Assembly (NCBI GenBank): GCA_026396715.1
Contig: JAPLWH010000019.1
Span: forward strand, 1-35,810
Reading direction: 5' to 3'
Origin: Candidatus Kaiserbacteria bacterium
Lineage (GTDB): Bacteria; Patescibacteriota; Minisyncoccia; Phycocordibacterales; Phycocordibacteraceae
Length of the DNA: 35,810 nucleotides
Shown: in pieces, positions 17,612 through 25,984 of the stretch
How the letters are laid out: every line of letters begins with the position of its first letter
Numbering within the stretch: the first letter of the stretch is position 1
Program-made: the position numbers and the translations under genes
Notes under the pieces: model-generated
What the model saw: only the letters and a program-made list of their open reading frames with translations
Databases searched by the model: none
Told to the model about the DNA's origin: nothing

Positions 17612-19000
17612 TCAACCGCCGAGCAGATTGATGTCTCGCTGGAAGTTCGCCGCGAAGCCCATCACGCCGTCGCCGTAGAAGGCATAGGCTGATTTACTGG
17701 CGCCTCCCCAACCAGCGAAGTAACGCAAAGCAGCGAGTCGCTCGGCGGCATAGGTCTGCTTTGCAGCGCCATTGTCGGCCATGAGCATCGCCGTCGCCAT
17801 GATTGCCACCTGTGCGCTCCACGGATTGCTCGGGGAAGACGCTCCGAGAAGTGTGCGTACCCGGTCTTTACTTGCGACATACGTCCAAGGACCCTGGTAG
17901 AACTGATCCCACGTAAGACTCCCTCGATTACTACAACTGTTGGTATTTGTATTTATAAAACCGCCGAAACATATCCACGTCGAGGGGATGAATTGTCCTG
18001 GCCCCATCGCGCCACCCCATCCGTACCACGGTTTTTTCGAGACTGGCATCTTATCAGGATCGAGACCGAGTGTCTGAGTGACGTAACTGAAAATAGGTCG
18101 GTCGCGGGTCGGATGCATGTCGACGCGCCACGTGCCGGTGCCGAGATTTTCCCCAAGATTTGTCTCCTGCTTGAGCACGCCGAGCGTGACGGCCGCACGC
18201 GTTCCCGTGGCCCGTTCCGCCGCTTGCGCATACGAGAGCGCGAGACCAAACGGAATCGATGCGCTGTCGCGCAGCATGAAGAGTTCCGAGCGAATTTGCG
18301 CCGCCGTCTTCTGCGAGACTGCAATAAGTTTCTGATAGTTTGATTCGACACCCTTCGTCTGAGCAAGCAGCTTCTGCTTCTCTTTCTCCTGCGCCTGGAC
18401 CGCCTGCTTCGCAAGCTGCGCCACCGTCCGCAGCTGCTCCTGTTCCGCGAGCCGTGCTTGGAGCGCCTCCTTTTCCGCTTCAGTCGAAGCGCTCGTCTGC
18501 TCTATCTCATTGAAAGAATCCGCGAGCGCGCTCTTGATGGATGTGAAGGCGTCGAGATCGCTGAAAAAACCCGAGACGTTCTGCGAACCGAGCGCGACAC
18601 TGACTGCCGAATACTCATCAAGCATCTGCGTCTGACGCAAAATCTGCGCGAGCGACTCTTTCTCGGCATCAAGTCGCGCCGAGAGCTGTGAAAGCGTGTG
18701 ATTATGCACGCCGATATTGTCGTTTAACTGTGCGATAGTCAGCGTAATCGCCTGAATCTGCAGCTGCGTCCTCTTTATTTCCGCATTGAAAGCGTCTATC
18801 TGCGTCTGAAGCGTCTGATGCTGATTCTGAGCAACATCGAGCAATTGCTGCTGCGCGGCGATCTGACTCTCAAGCGCACTGAGCTGATTCTTAAGCTCTT
18901 GCTGGCGATTCGCGACAGCCGACATCGAGCTCTGCGCAAATGCGAGCGATGGGACGACGCTAAACGCCGCCACAAGAATGAAAAGTAAAAGCCGGCGCAT
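17612..19000 (-). CDS. Secreted coiled-coil protein fused to lytic-transglycosylase-like domain
   Basis: Signal peptide, about 230-aa coiled coil (CwlO/EnvC-like), then LGVLKQETNLGENLGTG...GWGGAMGPGQFIPSTW. Confidence 0.75.
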   Translation of the reverse strand: MRRLLLFILVAAFSVVPSLAFAQSSMSAVANRQQELKNQLSALESQIAAQQQLLDVAQNQHQTLQTQIDAFNAEIKRTQLQIQAITLTIAQLNDNIGVHNHTLSQLSARLDAEKESLAQILRQTQMLDEYSAVSVALGSQNVSGFFSDLDAFTSIKSALADSFNEIEQTSASTEAEKEALQARLAEQEQLRTVAQLAKQAVQAQEKEKQKLLAQTKGVESNYQKLIAVSQKTAAQIRSELFMLRDSASIPFGLALSYAQAAERATGTRAAVTLGVLKQETNLGENLGTGTWRVDMHPTRDRPIFSYVTQTLGLDPDKMPVSKKPWYGWGGAMGPGQFIPSTWICFGGFINTNTNSCSNRGSLTWDQFYQGPWTYVASKDRVRTLLGASSPSNPWSAQVAIMATAMLMADNGAAKQTYAAERLAALRYFAGWGGASKSAYAFYGDGVMGFAANFQRDINLLGG

Positions 19001-19044
19001 TATCCGGCTATTTTAACACGACGGAAGAGTCCGTTACGTACAGA

Positions 19045-19070
19045 GAGAAAAGCCTCAAGCGGCTTTTCTC
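19045..19070 (-). terminator. Terminator of rplY
   Basis: GAGAAAAGCC tcaagc GGCTTTTCTC. Confidence 0.6.
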
Positions 19071-19078
19071 CGCCGAAG

Positions 19079-19717
19079 TTATGCAGCTGGAGCCTCTTCT
19101 GCAACCTCCTCCTTACCCTTCTTCTCGACTTCAATCGACGAGATATCAGCCGCAGCGACCTCAACCTTCTCCTCGACGACTTCCTGTGCGAGCGCAATAA
19201 TCTCTTCAGGTTCAATAGCGAGCTCGATGCCTACGGGAAGCGTGATGTCTTTTGCATGAATCTTATTACCAACTGAAACGAGTACTGAAAGGTCTACGGA
19301 AATATCGTGCGGAAGATTCATCGGGTCGGCCTTCACTTCAAGCTCATGGAGCACTTTAACGAGGTTCGCGCCTGCCTTCACTGCTGGCGACTCACCGACG
19401 AATACGAGCGGGATGGCGACCTGAACCTTCTTACCTTTAGTCACCGCATAGAAATCCACGTGGCGCGCGAGGTTCGTAATAGGATCGAGATCAACCTCAT
19501 GAATGAGGGTTGGGAGCGGTTCGCCGAGACCTGAAAGCGAGACGATCGTAGCCTCGCCTGCCTCGCGCAAGACCTTTTCGAACGCGCGTACCGGAACCAT
19601 AATCGGCGTGGACGCCTGGTGGGCGCCATAAACGACCGCCGGGATAAAACCCGTACGGCGAAGCGCCGGCGCGGTAGCGCCGGTCTTTTCGCGTTTCTCT
19701 ACTGAAAGCGTAAGCAT
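19079..19717 (-). CDS. rplY: Ribosomal protein bL25/CTC
   Basis: MLTLSVEKREKTGATAPALRRTGFIPAVVYG; PITNLARHVDFYAV; LEVKADPMNLPHDISVDLSVL. Confidence 0.9.
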   Translation of the reverse strand: MLTLSVEKREKTGATAPALRRTGFIPAVVYGAHQASTPIMVPVRAFEKVLREAGEATIVSLSGLGEPLPTLIHEVDLDPITNLARHVDFYAVTKGKKVQVAIPLVFVGESPAVKAGANLVKVLHELEVKADPMNLPHDISVDLSVLVSVGNKIHAKDITLPVGIELAIEPEEIIALAQEVVEEKVEVAAADISSIEVEKKGKEEVAEEAPAA

Positions 19718-19768
19718 ATACGCCGAGTATGCCCCATCTGTCATTTTTCCGCAACCGCCTTCCTAATC

Positions 19769-19801
19769 CCCATGTCGGGACGTCGTACGTCCCGACATGG
19801 G
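19769..19801. repeat. RAYT1 palindrome, upstream copy (loop CGT)
   Basis: CCCATGTCGGGACGT cgt ACGTCCCGACATGGG perfect arms. Confidence 0.95.
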
Positions 19802-19814
19802 TTACACTTCGGAT

Positions 19815-20486
19815 ATGGAGCTATATCACGTGATTAACAAAGGAGTGGATGGGCGCGATATATTTCTAGATACGCAGGATTATGCACGCTTCGTGCACGA
19901 TCTCTATGAATTCAACGATACTGCTCCGGCGACTGAATTCCTTGGTATTACCGTTCCAGAGATGTCGGGACGTACGACGTCCCGACATCGGGAACGATTG
20001 GTTGACATACATGGCTGGGAATTGATGAAGAATCATTACCATTTACTATTGTCGGAACGAATTGAGGGCGGCATGACTCTCTTTCTGCGCAAGATGAGCG
20101 GGTATGCACGATACTTTAACGAACGGCATGGTCGTCAGGGGACCCTCTTCCAGGGACGGACGAAAAAGATACTCATCGCGCGTCAAGAACATTTTCTCTA
20201 TATTCTCCACTATCTTCATTTGAATTCACTTGATTATCTTCCTGGCGCGAGGAAATGGCGCGAACGCGATAAAGGCACTCTTTCGGATATTCCGAAAATA
20301 CTCGAATATCTCCAGAACTACCGTTGGAGCAGCTATCTTGATTACTGTGGCACGCCAAACTTTCCATCAATTCTTACCACGTCACTTTTCGGCGAGGCAC
20401 TCGGTCCGGATTACTCTTCTGCCCTAAAAGAATATCTCGTTGATAGAGATCTTGAGAAGATGAATTTGAAATTGCTAGAATATTAA
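19815..20486 (+). CDS. REP-associated-type Y1 (HUH) transposase, RAYT1
   Basis: MELYHVINKGVDGRDIFLD...IHGWELMKNHYHLLLSE (HUH), GYARYFNERHGRQGTLFQGRTKK, LHYLHLNSLDY, YRWSSY. Confidence 0.88.
   Translation: MELYHVINKGVDGRDIFLDTQDYARFVHDLYEFNDTAPATEFLGITVPEMSGRTTSRHRERLVDIHGWELMKNHYHLLLSERIEGGMTLFLRKMSGYARYFNERHGRQGTLFQGRTKKILIARQEHFLYILHYLHLNSLDYLPGARKWRERDKGTLSDIPKILEYLQNYRWSSYLDYCGTPNFPSILTTSLFGEALGPDYSSALKEYLVDRDLEKMNLKLLEY
19961..19989. repeat. RAYT1 palindrome, copy internal to the ORF (loop ACG)
   Basis: GATGTCGGGACGT acg ACGTCCCGACATC. Confidence 0.95.
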
Positions 20487-20533
20487 CCGTAAACCATGTC
20501 GGGACGTACGACGTCCCGACATGGTTTACGGTT
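20485..20533. repeat. RAYT1 palindrome, downstream copy (loop ACG) overlapping stop codon
   Basis: AACCGTAAACCATGTCGGGACGT acg ACGTCCCGACATGGTTTACGGTT, 23-bp perfect arms. Confidence 0.95.
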
Positions 20534-20546
20534 TAGACGCTCATGG

Positions 20547-21539
20547 TTAGCCGAGGGCGGCGGAGACTTTGGCGAGGCGGGAGAGGAAGGCGGCACGAGC
20601 TGCGGGGACATTCTCTTCCTTCCCTTTCCATACTGAAAGCGCTTCCTCTTGGAGGGCACGCGCATAGGAAAAGGTAAGCGGCCAGGGAACGTTCAACTCT
20701 TTCGCTCGGCGAGTTATCGCCATGAGATTCGCGGTCGCCTCGTCCGGCGTCTGCCCGCCCGAAAGAAAAACGATGCCCGCCACCTGGCGCGGCACGTTCG
20801 ACATAAGCGCCGCAAGAGTATCTTCCGCGACCTCGTCCGGCGTATCCCTCTTCCCATTCTCGCTCCCCGCAAGCACCATAGATGTCTTCAGGATTACGCT
20901 CGCGGGGTCGACCGAATGCTCTTCAAGCACCGAGAAAAGCGTACCGAGCACCTCTTCGAGGACTTCCCGCGAACGAGCACGACTATGCTTCCCTTCAAGC
21001 AGCACTTCGGGCTCGACGATTGGCACGAGACCTGCGCTCTGCACTTCTTTCGCATAGCTTGCCAAACGCTTGGCATTTTCATGTATCGCTGCAGAGGTAG
21101 GTAACTGATCGCCGTCAATGCGTATTGCCGCCCGCCACTTGGTAAAGACTGCGCCCTGCTTCTTATACTCGATAAGTCGCTCCGGGAGATCGAGAAGGCC
21201 CTGCGTGATGAACTCGTGCGGGCTCGTACTGATAGGTTCGGTACCGAGATCGACTTTTATCCCCGGCAGGATGCCGCGCGACGTGAGTGACTCTGGAAAG
21301 AGTTTTGTGTCATTTCCTTTTTCAAGCAATGTCTCGGAAAAAAGAATAATGCCGGAGAGATATTGCTCGACGCCTTCCGCACCAAAGAAGAGGTCCCGAT
21401 ACTGCCGACGCATCTCGGCGCTCGTGGGAATGCCATAGGAAGCGAGGCGCGCGGTCGCCGTATGCACGCTTTCGTCGGCGGCGAGAATCCCTTTGCCCGG
21501 AGCAAAAAAAGAACGAGCGGTTGTAACAAGATCAGTCAT
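20547..21539 (-). CDS. Fructose-bisphosphate aldolase class I
   Basis: APGKGILAADES; GILPGIKVDLG; KWRAAIRI; LVPIVEPEVL; VFLSGGQTPDEA. Confidence 0.93.
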   Translation of the reverse strand: MTDLVTTARSFFAPGKGILAADESVHTATARLASYGIPTSAEMRRQYRDLFFGAEGVEQYLSGIILFSETLLEKGNDTKLFPESLTSRGILPGIKVDLGTEPISTSPHEFITQGLLDLPERLIEYKKQGAVFTKWRAAIRIDGDQLPTSAAIHENAKRLASYAKEVQSAGLVPIVEPEVLLEGKHSRARSREVLEEVLGTLFSVLEEHSVDPASVILKTSMVLAGSENGKRDTPDEVAEDTLAALMSNVPRQVAGIVFLSGGQTPDEATANLMAITRRAKELNVPWPLTFSYARALQEEALSVWKGKEENVPAARAAFLSRLAKVSAALG

Positions 21540-21564
21540 GCTTTCATCATATCACGCAAGCAAA

Positions 21565-21719
21565 GCGCGGCAGGCGATTTTGGAACGTCCGGAGCGCGAC
21601 GGCGCGAGGCCAGAGCAAATTTCCAGCGACTTTGTTTTCTTATGAGCGAAGCGAGTTAGAAAACAAGAAGTACTCCTGTGGTGCAGAAAATTATGCGGTT
21701 CCAAAATCGCCTGCCGCGC
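21565..21719. repeat. Foldback element B (22-bp perfect outer stem, inner hairpin)
   Basis: Arms 21565-21586 / 21698-21719 exact reverse complements; inner TTGTTTTCT...AGAAAACAA. Confidence 0.85.
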
Positions 21720-21743
21720 GGAGCGTGCTACACTTATTCTTAT

Positions 21744-22727
21744 ATGGACTTCATCGCTATCGGAGACACGGCGGTCGACGAATTTATCAAACTAAAGGAA
21801 GCGCGCGTTACCTGTGACATCAATGACCAGGACTGCACCATCTCGATGAAGTGGGGCGACAAAATCCCCTACGACTTTGCGGTCCTCGTGCCGGGTGTCG
21901 GCAATGCGGCAAACGCGGCGGTCGCCGCCGCGCGTCTCGGCCTCTCCTCTGGATTCATTTCAAATGTCGGCCGTGACCGTTACGGAGAAGAAATCCTCGT
22001 GGCCTTCACGAAAGAGGGCGTCGATACGAAACACGTCGCCGTCAATGACGGCATCCCGACCAATCATCACTACGTGCTCTGGTATGAAGCCGAGCGCACG
22101 ATCCTCATCCGCCACGAAGCGTATCCGTATGCCATGCCAGAAGGATTCGAAGCGCCGAAGTGGATTTACCTTTCTTCGACCGGAGAAAATGCAGAAGCGT
22201 TCCACCTTGAGCTCGCCGCATGGCTTGCCGCGCATCCGGAAACGAAACTCGCCTTCCAGCCCGGCACCTTCCAAATCTCCATGGGTAAAGAAAAACTCGC
22301 GGCACTTTATGCGACAACTGAACTCATCGCCTGTAATAAAGAAGAGGCCGAGCGCATCCTCGGTCTCGGCGAGACAGAGATTCCGACACTCCTTGAAAAG
22401 ATGCACGCACTCGGACCAAAGATTGTACTCATTACCGATGGTCCGAACGGCGCGTATGTGTCTGACGGCACCGAGATGCTCAAAGTCCCGATGTATCCTG
22501 ATCCAAAGCCGCCCGTAGATCGCACCGGCGCTGGCGACGCGACGACGTCGACCTTCGTCATCGCGCTCGCGCTCGGGAAATCGCTCCGCGAAGCGCTCCT
22601 TTGGGGACCCGTGAACTCCATGTCGGTCGTACAAGAAGTCGGTGCGCAAAAAGGCCTTCTCACGCGCGAAAAAATCGAAGAATACCTCGCCGCCGCTCCT
22701 CCAACCTACGCAGTTACCTCTCTGTAA
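21744..22727 (+). CDS. PfkB-family carbohydrate kinase
   Basis: MDFIAIGDTAVDEF, GVGNAANAAVAAARLG, NVGRDRYGEEIL, DRTGAGDATTSTFV. Confidence 0.88.
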   Translation: MDFIAIGDTAVDEFIKLKEARVTCDINDQDCTISMKWGDKIPYDFAVLVPGVGNAANAAVAAARLGLSSGFISNVGRDRYGEEILVAFTKEGVDTKHVAVNDGIPTNHHYVLWYEAERTILIRHEAYPYAMPEGFEAPKWIYLSSTGENAEAFHLELAAWLAAHPETKLAFQPGTFQISMGKEKLAALYATTELIACNKEEAERILGLGETEIPTLLEKMHALGPKIVLITDGPNGAYVSDGTEMLKVPMYPDPKPPVDRTGAGDATTSTFVIALALGKSLREALLWGPVNSMSVVQEVGAQKGLLTREKIEEYLAAAPPTYAVTSL

Positions 22728-22732
22728 AAATT

Positions 22733-22755
22733 ACTTGGCGGTTTAACCGCCAAGT
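22733..22755. repeat. Perfect palindrome after PfkB gene
   Basis: ACTTGGCGGTT t AACCGCCAAGT. Confidence 0.8.
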
Positions 22756-22762
22756 CGACGGC

Positions 22763-22930
22763 TCACTGTTTCAATATTGAATCTCGAAGCGGCGAATATT
22801 TCGCTTCGTTGCCACCCACCGTGGTAGTAAAATTATTCGCCGTTACGACATGGACGATGAGTCCTGTCGCGCCCGCAGCAGCGACAACGATAAGTAGTAC
22901 GGCGAAATAGAAGTTTACACTGTCTTTCAT
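22763..22930 (-). CDS. Small 55-aa single-TM protein (absent from ORF track)
   Basis: MKDSVNFYFAVLLIVVAAAGATGLIVHVVTANNFTTTVGGNEAKYSPLRDSILKQ*. Confidence 0.5.
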   Translation of the reverse strand: MKDSVNFYFAVLLIVVAAAGATGLIVHVVTANNFTTTVGGNEAKYSPLRDSILKQ

Positions 22931-22937
22931 TTTCTGA

Positions 22938-23930
22938 TTATATACGAACGAGCGTGCGTGCGGCTTCTTCTATGTGGAGAGCATTGAGCCCATAGTGTGC
23001 GAGGAGTTCGTCGGGAGAACCTGACTGCCCGAACTGATCAGCGACACCGAGCAAACGCATCGGCACCGAGTGATGCTGCGAGAGAAATTCCGCGACCGCA
23101 CTACCGAACCCTCCTGCCACCTGATGCTCCTCGACAGTGACTACATGCCCGGCGAGTTTCGCAGCAGCAAGCACCGCTTCCTCATCAAGCGGCTTCACGG
23201 TCGGTACATGGAGCATGATTGACTCGATGCCTTTTTTGGAAAGTGCACGAGCTGCAGTAAGCGCCGCATAGCCGAGCGAGCCGGTCGAGAGGATGGCGAC
23301 TTTCGGAGCGTCTGACTTCCAAAGTGTCGTCGCTTTTCCGATTACAAAAGGAGTATCACTCGTCGTGAAGACCGGCGTCGCCGAGCGGCTGAAGCGGATG
23401 TACACGGGACCATCCGTCTTCGCCGCCGCGACGACCGCTTTCCGCGCTTCTTCCGCGTCGCCGGGCGCGATGACCGTCATGCCGGGCAGCATGCGCATCA
23501 GGCCGATATCTTCAAGCATCTGATGCGTCGCGCCATCGGGACCGACCGAGACACCTGCATGCATGCCGCACACTTTGACCGGCACTTGGTTCAGCGCGAT
23601 AGTCGTGCGGATCTGCTCGTAATTGCGGCCCGGATTGAAAACCGCGTAGCTCGCGATGAACGGGATCTTGCCTGCTGCCGCCATACCACTCGCCACCGTC
23701 GCCATGTTCTGCTCGGCAACACCCATTTCTACAAAACGTTTTGGGAATTCTTTCTGAAACCAGTCAGCGCGCGTACTCTCAGCGAGATCGGCACAGAGCA
23801 CGACAACTCGCGGATCCGCCTTCCCCGCTTCGACCGTCCCTTTCCCGAAGCCATCGCGGGTCGGCGCTTTCTCGATATCGTCCGCGAAAATTTTTGCGGA
23901 GAGTTTTGCGTCGTGATTAAGCATATTCAT
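22938..23930 (-). CDS. Transketolase, C-terminal subunit (split)
   Basis: VVVLCADLAESTRADWF, FVEMGVAEQNMATVASGMAAAG, HAGVSVGPDGATHQMLEDIGLMR. Confidence 0.92.
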   Translation of the reverse strand: MNMLNHDAKLSAKIFADDIEKAPTRDGFGKGTVEAGKADPRVVVLCADLAESTRADWFQKEFPKRFVEMGVAEQNMATVASGMAAAGKIPFIASYAVFNPGRNYEQIRTTIALNQVPVKVCGMHAGVSVGPDGATHQMLEDIGLMRMLPGMTVIAPGDAEEARKAVVAAAKTDGPVYIRFSRSATPVFTTSDTPFVIGKATTLWKSDAPKVAILSTGSLGYAALTAARALSKKGIESIMLHVPTVKPLDEEAVLAAAKLAGHVVTVEEHQVAGGFGSAVAEFLSQHHSVPMRLLGVADQFGQSGSPDELLAHYGLNALHIEEAARTLVRI

Positions 23931-24774
23931 GAGGGACTTTACCGCCCATCGTACGTATCTCTTTCAAGAATCGTTTCCCTTCCTCATGCGTGGGCGGCTT
24001 GCCGTGCCAGCGGTAGTCGAACTCGATTTCCGGAACGCCTTTGCCGGGGATAGTATGCGCGATGATGAGCGTCGGCTTTTCGTAAATAGCTTTCGCTTCG
24101 TCTATCGCCGCGATAAACGCTCGCAGGTCGTGGCCGTTTACCTCGATTACGTGCCAGTTGAAGGCGCGATACTTGTCCGCGACAGGCTCAAGCGGCATCA
24201 CGTCTTCCGTCATGCCGTCGATCTGGATGTTGTTGCGATCCATGATCGCGATGAGATTTGAAAGTTTGTATTTTCCGGCAAACATCGCCGCTTCCCAGAT
24301 ATTTCCCTCCTCCTGCTCCCCGTCGCTCATGAGGCAGTACACCCGCTGTTTTTTTCCATCCAGTCGGAAGGCATACGCGATGCCGGCCGCTTGCGAGAGT
24401 CCCTCGCCGAGCGGTCCCGACGTGGTTTCGAGCCCCGGCAAGCGCAAGCGCTCCGGATGTCCCTGAAGCCGACTGCCGAATTTCCGCAACGTGAGACACT
24501 CCTCAACGGGGAAATACCCAGCATGCGCCATCGCGGCGTACCGCACCGGACAGATGTGCCCATTGGAAAGTATGAGCCGGTCGCGCTCCTCCCACTCGGG
24601 ATTCTTCGGATCGTGATTGAGGATATGAAAATAAAATGCCGTGAAGATATCCGCCATGCCGAGCGGTCCCGCGGTGTGCCCGCTCCCCGCCGCGACAAGC
24701 ATCGTGATGAGTGTCTCGCGGATCGCTTCCGCGCGTGATTCAAGTCCGATTATTTCTGCATCAGTAAGTGCCAC
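23917..24774 (-). CDS. Transketolase, N-terminal subunit (split)
   Basis: GSGHTAGPLGMADIFTAFYF, RDRLILSNGHICP, GPLGEGLSQAAGIAYA, MSDGEQEEGNIWEAAMFA. Confidence 0.92.
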   Translation of the reverse strand: MALTDAEIIGLESRAEAIRETLITMLVAAGSGHTAGPLGMADIFTAFYFHILNHDPKNPEWEERDRLILSNGHICPVRYAAMAHAGYFPVEECLTLRKFGSRLQGHPERLRLPGLETTSGPLGEGLSQAAGIAYAFRLDGKKQRVYCLMSDGEQEEGNIWEAAMFAGKYKLSNLIAIMDRNNIQIDGMTEDVMPLEPVADKYRAFNWHVIEVNGHDLRAFIAAIDEAKAIYEKPTLIIAHTIPGKGVPEIEFDYRWHGKPPTHEEGKRFLKEIRTMGGKVPHEYA

Positions 24775-24794
24775 CCGTTCAGTATAACCGATTT

Positions 24795-25493
24795 TTATAC
24801 GCCGAACGGACTCTGCAATGTTTCGAACTGCGCAAAAGCTGCCGCCGGATCGCTCGCGCGCACGATGCCCGAGCCGACGACGAGATTGGAGACGCCGAGC
24901 GCGAGGAGCGGACGCGCACTCTCGAGCGTGACGCCACCATCCACTTGCACAGGGACTTCCGGGTGGCGATTACGGAATATGCGGATCTTCTCGAGGACTC
25001 GCCGGTCGAAGAGCTGTCCTTGCCGCCCTATCCGCGAGATGCCCATGAACTGCACGTACTCGACTTCGCCGAGATGAGACTCGAGAATCCCGAGATCACT
25101 CGCAATGTTAAGCGCGAGACCGAACGAAACAAAATGACCATACTGGTCTCGAGCAGCAGCAAGGAATCGCGACAGGTCGGTTGTGCTCTCGGCATGGAAC
25201 GTGAGCCGCGTCGCGCCGAGCGTAAGCCACGCGGATGCAGAATGCTCGGCATCGAGACACATGAGATCAATTTCGTACGCGATACGATCGAGCGCAGGCA
25301 ACATTTCTTTTCGTTTGAGTATGGTATGAAATTCTTCCGGAGCAGAATACGGCCACGATGCCGGTGCCGTAAAATGCCCATCAACGACATCGATCTGCAC
25401 GCGAGAAACTGAAGGGATGGATGCGAACAAGACGAGTTTCTCCTCAAGGTCTTTGTATGAAGAAGGAAGTACTGCCGGAACGACGAGACTCAT
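24795..25493 (-). CDS. Ribulose-phosphate 3-epimerase-like protein
   Basis: QIDVVDGHFTAPASW, VPVQVDGGVTLESARPLLALGVSNLVVGSGI. Confidence 0.7.
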   Translation of the reverse strand: MSLVVPAVLPSSYKDLEEKLVLFASIPSVSRVQIDVVDGHFTAPASWPYSAPEEFHTILKRKEMLPALDRIAYEIDLMCLDAEHSASAWLTLGATRLTFHAESTTDLSRFLAAARDQYGHFVSFGLALNIASDLGILESHLGEVEYVQFMGISRIGRQGQLFDRRVLEKIRIFRNRHPEVPVQVDGGVTLESARPLLALGVSNLVVGSGIVRASDPAAAFAQFETLQSPFGV

Positions 25494-25495
25494 AG

Positions 25496-25984
25496 TTAAA
25501 ATTTTGCGAGGCGTCGCGCGTGACGCGGCGAATCTGAAAAAAGCGTCTCGAGAAATATCCGAACTGCTTCATCAGCCCCTTCTCCTGAAACGAAGCGCGC
25601 GCCGATGGCGAGTACGTTCGCGTCATTGTGCCGGCGGGGAAGCCGCACCGCATCAAAGCCGTCTTGAGAATGATCGCCTTCGATGTCGAGTGCTGCGGTT
25701 ACGTGCCGAGGCCCATAGAAGACCGCAGCGCGAACGCCGGGTATGCGGTTCGCGCACATTGCTTCGCCCTGTCCGCTGCCGCCGATGATGATGCCGCGAC
25801 TCTCAGGCTCGCTCGCGACACGCTTCGCGAGCGGCGTCACGAAATCCGGATAGTCATCCTCTGGGTCGAGTGTGGAAGGGCCTAAGTCGACAATGTCGTA
25901 CCCGAGCGTACGAATATGCTCGATAAGCGCGTTCTTGAGCGCGAATCCTGCATGATCGGACGCGATGAATATGTTATTAGGCAT
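25496..25984 (-). CDS. rpiB: Ribose-5-phosphate isomerase B (RpiB/LacAB)
   Basis: MPNNIFIASDHAGFALKNAL, GIIIGGSGQGEAMCANRIPGVRAA, RRHNDANVLAIGARF. Confidence 0.9.
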   Translation of the reverse strand: MPNNIFIASDHAGFALKNALIEHIRTLGYDIVDLGPSTLDPEDDYPDFVTPLAKRVASEPESRGIIIGGSGQGEAMCANRIPGVRAAVFYGPRHVTAALDIEGDHSQDGFDAVRLPRRHNDANVLAIGARFVSGEGADEAVRIFLETLFSDSPRHARRLAKF

